Positions 34,595-42,960 of a stretch of DNA of 64,000 nt are shown in pieces (position 1 is the stretch's first letter; each line of letters begins with the position of its first letter). Location: positions 530,939 to 594,938 of the forward strand of contig NZ_KB911585.1 of assembly GCF_000383615.1 (NCBI RefSeq), in the 5' to 3' direction. Under the pieces are notes generated by a model that saw only the letters and a program-made list of their open reading frames with translations, did no database searches and was not told where the DNA came from. The stretch comes from Streptomyces canus 299MFChir4.1. GTDB taxonomy: Bacteria > Actinomycetota > Actinomycetes > Streptomycetales > Streptomycetaceae. The position numbers and the translations under genes are program-made.

Positions 34595-36445
34595 ATGCAG
34601 ATCCAAGACCTTCCGTATCCCGACCCGGGAGTGCCCGACGCGCGCTCGGGTCCCCGGTTCCTGTGGTGGCTCTTCAGGAACCAACTGGGCGGACAGCTCA
34701 AGTCACTGGCCTGGGGACTGCTGCACTTCCTCTCCGTCTCCGCGCTGCCCTTCTGCGTCGGCGTGGCCATCCAGGCGGTCGTCGACCACTCCGGCCACCG
34801 GCTCGCCCTCGCGGGCGGCCTGCTGGCGCTGTGCTGCGCCGCCAGCGCGCTCGGCGACACCTTCCTGCACCGCACCGCCGTCACCAACTGGATCACGGCC
34901 GCCGCACGCGTCCAGCAGTTGCTGGCCCACAAGGCCGCGAACCTGGGCTCTGCGCTGACCCGGCGGGTCGCGGCGGGCGAGGTCGTGGCCGTCTCCACCG
35001 GCGACGTCGAGAAGATCGGCTGGTTCGTGGAGGCCTGGTCACGGTTCACCGCGGCGGCGGTCACCGTCGTCGTGGTCTGCGCCGGGCTGGTGATCTACCA
35101 GCCGGCACTCGGCGGGGTGGTCGCCGTGGGCCTGCCGGTCCTGGCCCTCGCGGCACTGCCGCTGCTGCCCCGCGCGACCCGACGCGCCGACTTCCAGCGC
35201 GAGAAGGCCGGCCGCGCCACCGAACTGGCCTCCGACACCGTCGCCGGTCTGCGGGTGCTGCGCGGCATCGGCGGCGAGGAACTCTTCCTCGACCGCTACC
35301 GCAGGGCCTCCCAGGAGGTCCGCCACGCGGCCGTGCGCAGCGCCCGGATGTGGTCCCTGATCGCCGCGATCCAGGTACTGCTGCCGGGACTGCTGCTGAT
35401 CGCGGTCGTCTGGTACGGCGTCCATCTGGCCCGGCAGGGCCGCGTCGAGATCGGCGAACTGGTCGCCGTCTACAGCTCGGTCATGATCATGACTTATCCG
35501 CTGCGGCACTTCGAGGAGATCGCCATGGCGTACTCCTTCTCCCGCCCCTCGGCCACCCGGGCCGCCCGGGTGCTGTCCCTGGAGCGGGCCACCTCCGCCG
35601 AGGGCTCGCGGGACAGGGCAGGGGACGACCTGCCGGCCGGGGATCTGTACGACCCGGCCACCGGTCTGCTCGCCCCCTCCGGCCGACTCACCGCGGTGGT
35701 GTGCGGGGACCCGGACGCGGCGGGCCTGCTGGCCGAACGCCTCGGCGGGCACCCTTCGGAAGAAGGCACGTCGGTGCTGCTGGACGGGGTCCCGCTGGAC
35801 GAACTGCCGCTCGGCGCGGCGCGCACGGTGGTCCTGGTCCAGGACAAGGACCCGGTCCTGCTCTCCGGAACCCTGCGCGAACTGTTCGACGTGCCCGCCT
35901 CCGGAGACGTCGGTGCCGAGGAGGCGCTCGCGGCCGCCCAGTGCGCGGACGTGCTGGCGGCCCTGGTCCAGGGATCCTTGGACGCCGGGGACCCGATGGA
36001 CGCCCGCATCACCGAACGCGGGCGGTCCCTGTCGGGCGGCCAGCGCCAGCGGCTCGCCCTGGCCCGGTCCCTGTTCACCGACCCGGATGTGCTCGTCCTG
36101 GACGAACCGACCTCCGCCGTCGACTCGCACACCGAGGCGCGGATCGCGCAAGGCGTACGGGATCTGCGAGCCGGCCGCACCACCGTGGTGTTCACCTCCT
36201 CGCCGTTGCTCCTGGACCACGCCGACCGCGTGGTGCTGGTGCACGAGGGCGAGGTCGCGGCGGTCGGCGTGCACCGCGAACTGGTGCGCAAGGAGCCGCG
36301 GTACCGGGCGGTCGTCACCCGCGAGACGGACGAAGAGGCCGCGTCGCACGACGTACTGAACGAGCAGGACGTACACAACGACCGAGACGTACTGAACGAC
36401 CAAGACGTACTGCACGAACTGGAAGAGATCGAGGAGAGCGCATGA
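34595..36445 (+). CDS. ABC half-transporter with degenerate ATP-binding domain (partner A)
   Basis: The 616-residue half-transporter has six membrane helices and an ATPase domain with an unusual pattern. The Walker A lysine loop is missing (VVCGDPDAAGLLAERLGG at about 370), and the switch His is replaced (VVFTSSPLLLDHAD). In contrast, signature SLSGGQRQRLALARSL (about 478) and Walker B VLVLDEPTSAVD are perfect. It overlaps the next gene by ATGA, so the two are coupled and should form a heterodimer in which this chain contributes the signature half of the working ATP site. The start at ATG 34595 is chosen; the longer frame lacks transporter features. The C-terminus is a repeat-encoded acidic tail. 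Confidence 0.9.
   Translation: MQIQDLPYPDPGVPDARSGPRFLWWLFRNQLGGQLKSLAWGLLHFLSVSALPFCVGVAIQAVVDHSGHRLALAGGLLALCCAASALGDTFLHRTAVTNWITAAARVQQLLAHKAANLGSALTRRVAAGEVVAVSTGDVEKIGWFVEAWSRFTAAAVTVVVVCAGLVIYQPALGGVVAVGLPVLALAALPLLPRATRRADFQREKAGRATELASDTVAGLRVLRGIGGEELFLDRYRRASQEVRHAAVRSARMWSLIAAIQVLLPGLLLIAVVWYGVHLARQGRVEIGELVAVYSSVMIMTYPLRHFEEIAMAYSFSRPSATRAARVLSLERATSAEGSRDRAGDDLPAGDLYDPATGLLAPSGRLTAVVCGDPDAAGLLAERLGGHPSEEGTSVLLDGVPLDELPLGAARTVVLVQDKDPVLLSGTLRELFDVPASGDVGAEEALAAAQCADVLAALVQGSLDAGDPMDARITERGRSLSGGQRQRLALARSLFTDPDVLVLDEPTSAVDSHTEARIAQGVRDLRAGRTTVVFTSSPLLLDHADRVVLVHEGEVAAVGVHRELVRKEPRYRAVVTRETDEEAASHDVLNEQDVHNDRDVLNDQDVLHELEEIEESA
36350..36421 (+). repeat. Four 18-bp tandem repeats in the tail of ABC partner A
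   Basis: Units at 36350, 36368, 36386 and 36404 follow GACGTACTGAACGANCAN and encode DVLNEQ, DVHNDR, DVLNDQ and DVLHEL. The hexapeptide repeats form an acidic tail just before the stop and end 20 bp before the partner gene's start codon. Confidence 0.85.
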
Positions 36446-38223
36446 TCGGCGTGGCGCCACCGGCGTACGACCCGGCGGCACCGACGACGGCGAACACCCT
36501 GCCCGTCGGGGCCACCGCGACCGTACGCGCCTACGTGGCCGAACTGTTCCGTCGGCACCGCCGCGCCTTCGCGCTCCTCGTCGGTGTCAACACGGTCGCG
36601 GTGCTGGCCTCCATGGTGGGCCCCTGGCTCCTCGGCGACCTCGTCGAGCGGGTCTCGGACGGGGCCCGGGAACTGCACCTGGAGCTGACGGCCGGGCTGT
36701 TCGTGAGCGCACTGGTCGTCCAGGCCGTGTTCGTACGGCAGGTGCGGCTGCGCGGTGCGATGCTCGGCGAGCGCATGCTGGCCGATCTGCGCGAGGACTT
36801 CCTCGTACGGTCGGTCGGCCTGCCGCCGGGTGTCCTGGAGCGGGCCGGGACCGGTGACCTGCTGTCCCGGATCACGACGGACATCGACCGGCTCGGCAAC
36901 GCCATGCGCGAGGCCGTGCCCCAGCTGGCGATCGGCGTGGTGTGGGCCGCCCTGCTCCTCGGCGGGCTCGTGATCACCGCGCCGCCGCTGGCCGCCGCCG
37001 TACTGCTCGCCGTACCGGTGCTGGTCGTCGGCTGCCGCTGGTACTTCAAGCGGGCGCCCTCGGCCTACCGCTCGGAGGCCGCGGGGTACGCCGCCGTGGC
37101 CGCCGCGCTCGCCGAGACCGTGGACGCCGGACGCACCGTGGAGGCGCACCGGCTGAGCGCGCGTCGCATCGAGCTGTCGGAGCGGCGGATCAAGGAGTGG
37201 ACGGCCTGGGAGCGGTACACGCTGTGGCTGCGGTCGGTGCTCTTCCCCTGCATCAACGTCAGCCACGTGATGATCCTTTCCTCGGTGCTGATGATCGGCG
37301 GGGTGTTCGTCCTCCACGGCTGGATCGGAGTCGGCCAGCTGACGACGGGCGCGCTGATCGCGCAGATGCTGGTCGATCCGGTCGGGCTGATCCTGCGCTG
37401 GTACGACGAGCTTCAGGTGGCCCAGGTGTCGCTGGCCCGGCTGGTCGGGGTCCGGGACATCGAGTCGGCCGTCGGAGACGCCGGGCTCGCCCCCGACGGT
37501 CGGCACGTGCACGCGGACCAGGTGCGCTTCGGGTACCTGGAAGGCGTGGACGTCCTGCGCGAGGTGTCCCTGAAGGTCGCGCCCGGCACCAGGGTGGCGC
37601 TGGTCGGCCCCTCGGGCGCCGGCAAGTCCACCCTGGGCAGGCTGCTGGCCGGCATCTACGCGCCCCGGGACGGCCGGATCACCCTCGGCGGAGCCGAGCT
37701 GTCCCGGATGTCCGCCGAACGGGTCCGTGAGCACGTGGCCCTCGTCAACCAGGAGCACCACGTGTTCGTGGGCTCCCTGCGCGACAACCTCCTGCTCGCC
37801 CGGACGGACGCCACGGACGCCGAGCTCTGGGCGGCCCTCGGCGCGGTGGACGCGGACGGATGGGCGCGGGCGCTCGACGACGGCCTCGACACCGAGGTCG
37901 GCTCGGGCGGCCTGACCGTCACCCCGGCCCAGGCCCAGCAGGTCGCACTGGCCCGGCTGGTGCTGGCCGACCCGCACACGCTGGTCCTGGACGAGGCGAC
38001 GTCGCTGCTGGATCCCAGGGCGGCCCGTCACCTGGAACGCTCCCTGGCCCGCGTCCTCGACGGCCGCACCGTGGTCGCCATCGCCCACCGCCTGCACACC
38101 GCCCACGACGCGGACGTCATCGCCGTCGTCGAGAGCGGCCGCATCAGCGAACTGGGCAGCCACGACGAGCTGGTCGCGGCGGACGGGGCGTATGCGGCGT
38201 TGTGGAGGTCTTGGCACGGGTGA
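36442..38223 (+). CDS. ABC half-transporter with degenerate signature motif (partner B)
   Basis: The 593-residue half-transporter has six membrane helices and an ATPase domain that mirrors its partner. Walker A GPSGAGKST (about 388), Walker B TLVLDEATSLLD (about 513) and switch His IAHRLHT (about 546) are intact, but the signature is VTPAQAQQVALARL instead of LSGGQ. Together with partner A this leaves one composite consensus site (its Walker A with A's LSGGQ) and one dead site, as in TM287/288-type exporters. GAGGAG precedes the ATG, which overlaps the upstream stop (ATGA). The substrate is unknown; drug, peptide or lipid export is typical. Confidence 0.92.
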   Translation: MIGVAPPAYDPAAPTTANTLPVGATATVRAYVAELFRRHRRAFALLVGVNTVAVLASMVGPWLLGDLVERVSDGARELHLELTAGLFVSALVVQAVFVRQVRLRGAMLGERMLADLREDFLVRSVGLPPGVLERAGTGDLLSRITTDIDRLGNAMREAVPQLAIGVVWAALLLGGLVITAPPLAAAVLLAVPVLVVGCRWYFKRAPSAYRSEAAGYAAVAAALAETVDAGRTVEAHRLSARRIELSERRIKEWTAWERYTLWLRSVLFPCINVSHVMILSSVLMIGGVFVLHGWIGVGQLTTGALIAQMLVDPVGLILRWYDELQVAQVSLARLVGVRDIESAVGDAGLAPDGRHVHADQVRFGYLEGVDVLREVSLKVAPGTRVALVGPSGAGKSTLGRLLAGIYAPRDGRITLGGAELSRMSAERVREHVALVNQEHHVFVGSLRDNLLLARTDATDAELWAALGAVDADGWARALDDGLDTEVGSGGLTVTPAQAQQVALARLVLADPHTLVLDEATSLLDPRAARHLERSLARVLDGRTVVAIAHRLHTAHDADVIAVVESGRISELGSHDELVAADGAYAALWRSWHG

Positions 38224-38251
38224 CGGGGGGCGGGGGCGCCGGGGGCTGGGG
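38224..38251 (+). other. Dense G-tract, candidate G-quadruplex, directly after the ABC stop codon
   Basis: Four guanine runs (G6 at 38225, G5 at 38232, G5 at 38241, G4 at 38248) separated by loops of 1, 4 and 2 bases start one base after the stop codon of ABC partner B. This meets the strict four-tetrad quadruplex pattern on the mRNA-like strand. A role in transcription ending or RNA stability is possible. Confidence 0.6.
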
Positions 38252-38555
38252 ATGTTCGGTGCCGGCTCGGGGTGCCGGGTGCCGGCTCGGGCCGCCGGAA
38301 CTGTTCCCACGCCCCCGGCCTCCGACCTCCGACAACGCACCCCGACCTCCAGCCCCACCCCCGCTCCAGCCGGCGCAGCGACCCCGTGGCGTTGCGCAGT
38401 CCCGAAAGGGGGTGGAAGGCTGGACAACAGCACCGGCTCAGGGAGCGCACGCGGGCGGCACGGTTCGTCGGCGGGCGCGGCAGGTGCCCCGTCAGTCCGC
38501 GGCCCGCCCCGGGTCGCGAAAGGAACGGGTCCGTCCCCTTCACCTGGAGGTACCC
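38252..38555. other. Low-complexity gap before the DUF5709 gene
   Basis: No gene is supported. The left part repeats GGTGCCGGCTCGGG-like units and the middle is C-rich. The promoter of the DUF5709 gene should lie near 38390-38540, but no convincing element was recognised. Confidence 0.45.
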
Positions 38556-39026
38556 GTGGACAGCTCCGACGGATGGGGAGACGACGTCTACCAGCCCGAC
38601 GGCTCCGAGATCCAGGACGACGCGGGTCTGCTCGACGCGGAGGACACCCTGGAGGACGACGGAGTCGGCGATCCCCTCGACCGCGGCTGGTCCCCGCCGG
38701 ACCGGCCGTGGGCGGTGGAGCACAGCGGTGTGACGGCCGCGGAGCGCCGACAGGGCGAGACGCTGGACCAACGGCTCGCGGAGGAGATGCCCGACCTCGC
38801 TCCGTCCGAAGGCGACGGCATCGGTGACAGCGACGGTACCGACGGCGAGCTCTTGGACAACGAGGTCGGCGCGATGCGTTCCGGCCGTCTCGTGGCCCCC
38901 GACGAAGGGGCTCACGAGGACGAGGAGAGCGCGCTGGTCGCCATGGACGTGGGCGTCGACGGTGCCGCGGCGTCCGCGGAGGAGGCCGCGATGCACATCG
39001 TCGACGAGGATTCCCTGCCCGGCTGA
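38556..39026 (+). CDS. DUF5709 family acidic protein
   Basis: The 156-residue, highly acidic protein matches the DUF5709 family common in Streptomyces, with the opening YQPDGSEIQDDAGLLDAEDTLEDDGV, the motif DPLDRGWSPPDRPWAVEHSGVTAAERRQGETLDQRLAEE and the ending AAMHIVDED. No function is known; the composition suggests a largely disordered, perhaps stress-related protein. The GTG at 38556 has GGAGG five bases upstream and is clearly better than earlier in-frame starts. Confidence 0.85.
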   Translation: MDSSDGWGDDVYQPDGSEIQDDAGLLDAEDTLEDDGVGDPLDRGWSPPDRPWAVEHSGVTAAERRQGETLDQRLAEEMPDLAPSEGDGIGDSDGTDGELLDNEVGAMRSGRLVAPDEGAHEDEESALVAMDVGVDGAAASAEEAAMHIVDEDSLPG

Positions 39027-39131
39027 CCGTCGCGGCCGAGACCGTCGCGGCCTCAACCCGGCCGTCATCACACCGCCCACCGACGCCGACGCACTGCCCG
39101 TGCCGTATCCCGCGCCTCCCGAGGAGCAGCC

Positions 39132-39392
39132 ATGCAGCAGGACAAGCACCCCGACTACCACGAGGTCGTCTTCCGCGACCGCTCCGCCGGCTACGCCTTC
39201 CTGACCCGGTCCACCGCCACCAGCGACCAGACCATCGAGTGGGACGACGGCGAGACCTACCCGGTGGTGGATGTGGAGATCTCCTCCGAGAGCCACCCCT
39301 TCTACACCGGCAAGGCGCGGACGGTGGACTCGGAGGGCCGGGTGGCCGCCTTCGAACGGCGCTACGGAGGCGGGACCGGTCAAGGCAGCTGA
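39132..39392 (+). CDS. rpmE2: Type B (zinc-free) 50S ribosomal protein L31
   Basis: This 86-residue L31 paralogue ([39 protein letters not shown]) lacks the CxxC zinc ligands of the standard L31. In Streptomyces such paralogues replace the zinc form under zinc starvation and are usually repressed by Zur. GAGGAG precedes the ATG. Unlike typical Zur-controlled copies, no AT-rich Zur palindrome is seen in the 105 bp upstream; that gap instead shows a direct repeat, GACCGTCGCGGCC, at 39027-39052. Confidence 0.95.
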   Translation: MQQDKHPDYHEVVFRDRSAGYAFLTRSTATSDQTIEWDDGETYPVVDVEISSESHPFYTGKARTVDSEGRVAAFERRYGGGTGQGS

Positions 39393-39415
39393 CGGGGAAC
39401 GCCGGCGCCCCGGAC

Positions 39416-40210
39416 TCAGATGAAGTTGAGGGCCGCCGCGCAGCCCACGCCCCCGAGCAGCATGAAGGCCGGCATCAGCACCTTCAACTCGACCCAGCTG
39501 CCCGCCCGGAAGCGCATGATCTTCGGCGGCCCGATCGGGTACCAGCGCTTGCGGCCCACCGGGATCGGCCACAGGATCGGGCAGCCGGAGACCGTCAGCG
39601 CGTCCCCGATGTCGTGCACGAGCGCACCCAGCACGACCGGCAGTCCCAGCCACAGGTACTCCTGGCCCGGCTGCGTGAACAGCCAGTCCGAGCCGTTGCC
39701 CGGCTTGTCCAGGACGCCCGCGATGATCCACGCGCTGGTCGCGGCCAGCAGCCAGACCAGGACGTCGGCGCTGGAGCCCCGGGTCGCCCGCCACAGCAGG
39801 CCCTCGATGGCCAGCACCATGTGCACGAACAGGATCGCCAGCACCGCCCAGCGGCCACCGGTGATCGCCGCCACCGAGCAGCCCGCACCGATCAGTACGG
39901 CCCACAGCCAGGTGTGGGTCAGCGTGCGGTGTCCGCCGGAGCGACGGGGGTCGCCCTGCTTCCTGGTGGCCTTGTAGACGGCGTACGAGAGTTTGTCGAC
40001 GATCTCGCACAAGCCCCGCGAGACCGGTCCGAAGGCCCGCGAGATCGTGGCGGCCTTGTGGTCGAGGTCGGGTGCGAGCGCGGCGCCCGCACAGATCAGG
40101 GCTCCGGCCAGCAGTACGGGCCACGGCATGGTGTGCCCCATGGCGGCGGCCGCCGCTCCTACGCCCAGCCAGGCCGCGGCGCCCGACAGTGAGTGTGCTG
40201 GTCCCATCAT
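39416..40210 (-). CDS. YdjM-family membrane-bound metal-dependent hydrolase
   Basis: The 264-residue membrane protein has the family opening GPAHSLSGAAAWLG with the conserved His, the metal-ligand block APDLDHKAATISR, GGHRTLTHTWLW and LVHDIGDALTVSGCPILWP. YdjM-type (LexA-regulated in enterics) proteins are predicted membrane hydrolases acting on lipids; the substrate is unknown. About five to six hydrophobic segments are seen. The ATG at 40210 is chosen because a GGGGCGGG ribosome-like site and the family N-terminus follow the gene-start pattern. It is divergent from the helicase gene and converges with rpmE2. Confidence 0.85.
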   Translation of the reverse strand: MMGPAHSLSGAAAWLGVGAAAAAMGHTMPWPVLLAGALICAGAALAPDLDHKAATISRAFGPVSRGLCEIVDKLSYAVYKATRKQGDPRRSGGHRTLTHTWLWAVLIGAGCSVAAITGGRWAVLAILFVHMVLAIEGLLWRATRGSSADVLVWLLAATSAWIIAGVLDKPGNGSDWLFTQPGQEYLWLGLPVVLGALVHDIGDALTVSGCPILWPIPVGRKRWYPIGPPKIMRFRAGSWVELKVLMPAFMLLGGVGCAAALNFI

Positions 40211-40355
40211 CGGCGTTGCCCGCCCCATTCCTCGTGTGCCACTGTCCAGTTGACCGGCTGCGCTGACGCTGCGTCGGCGACACAGCGTACTGGTCGTGAT
40301 CATCGGACTCGCATCCGATTCCCCCATCGGGCATCCGGGCAGGCAAGATGGGTGG

Positions 40356-42869
40356 GTGACCCTCATCGATCAGCTGCCGCCGACCGCCGACCCCGACGCC
40401 CTCTACGAAGCCTTCGAGTCGTGGGCCGAGGAACGCGGTCTCACGCTCTACTCCCATCAGGAGGAGGCGCTGATCGAGGTGGTCTCGGGGGCGAACGTGA
40501 TCGTGTCGACGCCCACCGGCTCCGGCAAGAGCATGATCGCGGCGGGTGCGCACTTCGCCGCGCTCGCCCGTGACGAGGTCACCTTCTACACCGCGCCCAT
40601 CAAGGCACTCGTGTCGGAGAAGTTCTTCGAGCTGTGCAAGATGTTCGGCACGGAGAACGTCGGCATGCTGACCGGCGACGCCTCCGTCAACGCCGACGCC
40701 CCCGTGATCTGCTGCACCGCCGAGGTGCTGGCGTCGATCGCGCTGCGCGACGGCAAGGGCGCGGACGTCGGCCAGGTCGTCATGGACGAATTCCACTTCT
40801 ACGCCGAGGCGGACCGCGGCTGGGCCTGGCAGATCCCGATCCTGGAGCTGCCCCAGGCGCAGTTCATCCTGATGTCGGCCACGCTCGGCGATGTCTCGAT
40901 GTTCGAGAAGGACCTGACCCGGCGCACCGGCCGGCCGACGTCGGTGGTCCGCTCGGCGACCCGTCCCGTCCCGCTCTCCTACGAGTACAAGTTCACCCCG
41001 CTCACCGAGACCCTGACGGAACTGCTGGAGACCAGGCAGGCGCCGGTGTACATCGTGCACTTCACGCAGGCGCAGGCCGTGGAGCGGGCGCAGGCGCTGA
41101 TGAGCATCAACATGTGCACGCGCGAGGAGAAGGACCGGATCGCCGACCTGATCGGCAATTTCCGCTTCACCACGAAGTTCGGCCGCAACCTCTCCCGTTA
41201 CGTCCGGCACGGTATCGGCGTCCATCACGCCGGCATGCTGCCCAAGTACCGGCGGCTGGTGGAGAAGCTGGCGCAGGCCGGTCTGCTGAAGGTCATCTGC
41301 GGCACGGACACCCTGGGCGTCGGCGTCAACGTGCCCATTCGCACGGTGCTGTTCACGGCGCTGACCAAATACGACGGCAGCCGTGTCCGTACTCTGCGCG
41401 CCCGTGAGTTCCACCAGATCGCGGGCCGCGCGGGCCGGGCCGGGTACGACACGGCGGGCTTCGTCGTCGCCCAGGCTCCCGAGCACGTCATCGAGAACGA
41501 GAAGGCGCTCGCCAAGGCGGGCGACGACCCGAAGAAGCGCCGCAAGGTGGTGCGCAAGAAGGCGCCCGAGGGATTCGTCGGCTGGACCGAGAACACCTTC
41601 GAGAAGCTGATCTCCTCCGAGCCGGAGCCGCTGACGTCCCGCTTCCGGGTCACCCACACGATGCTGCTGTCGGTGATCGCCCGCCCCGGTAACGCCTTTG
41701 CGGCGATGCGGCACCTCCTGGAGGACAACCACGAGCCGCGCAAGCAGCAGCTGAAGCACATCCGGCGGGCGATCGCCATCTACCGCTCGCTGCTGGACGG
41801 CGGCATCGTCGAGAAGCTCGACGAGCCCGACGCCTCCGGCCGCATCGTCCGCCTCACCGTGGACCTCCAGCAGGACTTCGCACTCAACCAGCCGCTGTCC
41901 ACGTTCGCGCTCGCCGCGTTCGAGCTGCTCGACCCCGAATCGCCGTCCTACGCCCTGGACATGGTGTCCGTCGTGGAGTCGACGCTGGACGACCCCCGGC
42001 AGATCCTGGTCGCCCAGCTGAACAAGGCGAAGGGCGAGGCCGTGGCCGCGATGAAGGCGGACGGCGTCGAGTACGAGGAGCGCATGGAGCGCCTCCAGGA
42101 CATCTCGTACCCGAAGCCCCTGGAGGAGCTGCTCTTCCACGCGTACGACACCTACCGCAAGAGCCACCCCTGGGTCGGCGACCATCCGCTCTCCCCGAAG
42201 TCCGTCATCCGTGACATGTACGAACGGGCGCTGACCTTCACGGAGTTGGTCTCCTTCTACGACCTCGCCCGCACTGAGGGCATCGTCCTGCGCTACCTCG
42301 CCAGTGCCTACAAGGCGCTCGACCACAACATCCCCGACGACCTGAAGTCCGAGGATCTGCAGGACCTGATCGAGTGGCTCGGCGAGACGGTCCGCCAGGT
42401 CGACTCCAGCCTGCTGGACGAGTGGGAGCAGCTCGCCAACCCGGAGGAGATGACGGCCGAGGAGGCCCAGGAGCGGGCCGACGAGGTCAAGCCCGTCACC
42501 GCCAACGCGCGCGCCTTCCGTGTCCTGGTCCGCAACGCCCTGTTCCGCCGCGTCGAACTCGCCGCCCTCGACCAGGTCGAGGAGCTCGGCGCGATGGACG
42601 GCGAGGCCGGCTGGGACGCCGACGCGTGGGGCGAGGCGATGGACAAGTACTGGGACGAGTACGACGACCTCGGCACCGGCCCCGACGCCCGTGGGCCCAA
42701 GCTGCTGCGGATCGAGGAGGAGCCGCAGAACCGGCTGTGGCGCGTCCGGCAGACTTTCGCCGACCCGAACGGCGACCACGACTGGGGCATCAGCGCGGAG
42801 ATCGACCTCGTCGCCTCCGACGCGGAGGGCCGCGCGGTCGTCCGGGTCACCGATGTCGGCCAGCTGTGA
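40356..42869 (+). CDS. Ski2-like DEAD/DEAH helicase with DUF3516 C-terminal domain
   Basis: The 837-residue superfamily 2 helicase has Walker A STPTGSGKS (about 52-60), the DEAH-box variant MDEFHFY (about 143), SAT motif LMSATLGD and motif VI REFHQIAGRAGRAGYDT, then a long C-terminal DUF3516 region (about 450-837). Actinobacterial members of this Ski2/Mtr4-like group are thought to act on RNA or in nucleic-acid repair, without proven function. The GTG at 40356 is used because the family N-terminus starts there; no clear ribosome site is present, so leaderless translation is possible. It is followed by an 18-bp tandem repeat and tesB. Confidence 0.93.
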   Translation: MTLIDQLPPTADPDALYEAFESWAEERGLTLYSHQEEALIEVVSGANVIVSTPTGSGKSMIAAGAHFAALARDEVTFYTAPIKALVSEKFFELCKMFGTENVGMLTGDASVNADAPVICCTAEVLASIALRDGKGADVGQVVMDEFHFYAEADRGWAWQIPILELPQAQFILMSATLGDVSMFEKDLTRRTGRPTSVVRSATRPVPLSYEYKFTPLTETLTELLETRQAPVYIVHFTQAQAVERAQALMSINMCTREEKDRIADLIGNFRFTTKFGRNLSRYVRHGIGVHHAGMLPKYRRLVEKLAQAGLLKVICGTDTLGVGVNVPIRTVLFTALTKYDGSRVRTLRAREFHQIAGRAGRAGYDTAGFVVAQAPEHVIENEKALAKAGDDPKKRRKVVRKKAPEGFVGWTENTFEKLISSEPEPLTSRFRVTHTMLLSVIARPGNAFAAMRHLLEDNHEPRKQQLKHIRRAIAIYRSLLDGGIVEKLDEPDASGRIVRLTVDLQQDFALNQPLSTFALAAFELLDPESPSYALDMVSVVESTLDDPRQILVAQLNKAKGEAVAAMKADGVEYEERMERLQDISYPKPLEELLFHAYDTYRKSHPWVGDHPLSPKSVIRDMYERALTFTELVSFYDLARTEGIVLRYLASAYKALDHNIPDDLKSEDLQDLIEWLGETVRQVDSSLLDEWEQLANPEEMTAEEAQERADEVKPVTANARAFRVLVRNALFRRVELAALDQVEELGAMDGEAGWDADAWGEAMDKYWDEYDDLGTGPDARGPKLLRIEEEPQNRLWRVRQTFADPNGDHDWGISAEIDLVASDAEGRAVVRVTDVGQL

Positions 42870-42945
42870 GCCCCAGGCCCGTTGTGAGCCCGAGGCCGGA
42901 TATGAGTCCCGGGCCGGGTATGAGTCCCAGGCCGGATGTGAGCCA
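42868..42945 (+). repeat. 18-bp imperfect tandem repeat between the helicase and tesB genes
   Basis: Four full units (42868, 42886, 42904, 42922) of the pattern GAGYCCSRGGCCGGNTRT and a partial fifth fill nearly the whole 91-bp gap, starting within the helicase stop codon and ending close to the tesB ribosome site (AAGGAG). It resembles in period and copy number the repeat at 36350 but the sequence is unrelated. Confidence 0.8.
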
Positions 42946-42960
42946 AGGAGAGTCCCACCC

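Noticed and set aside
39027..39131. A Zur box upstream of rpmE2
   Set aside because: No AT-rich palindrome is present; only a GC-rich direct repeat is seen.
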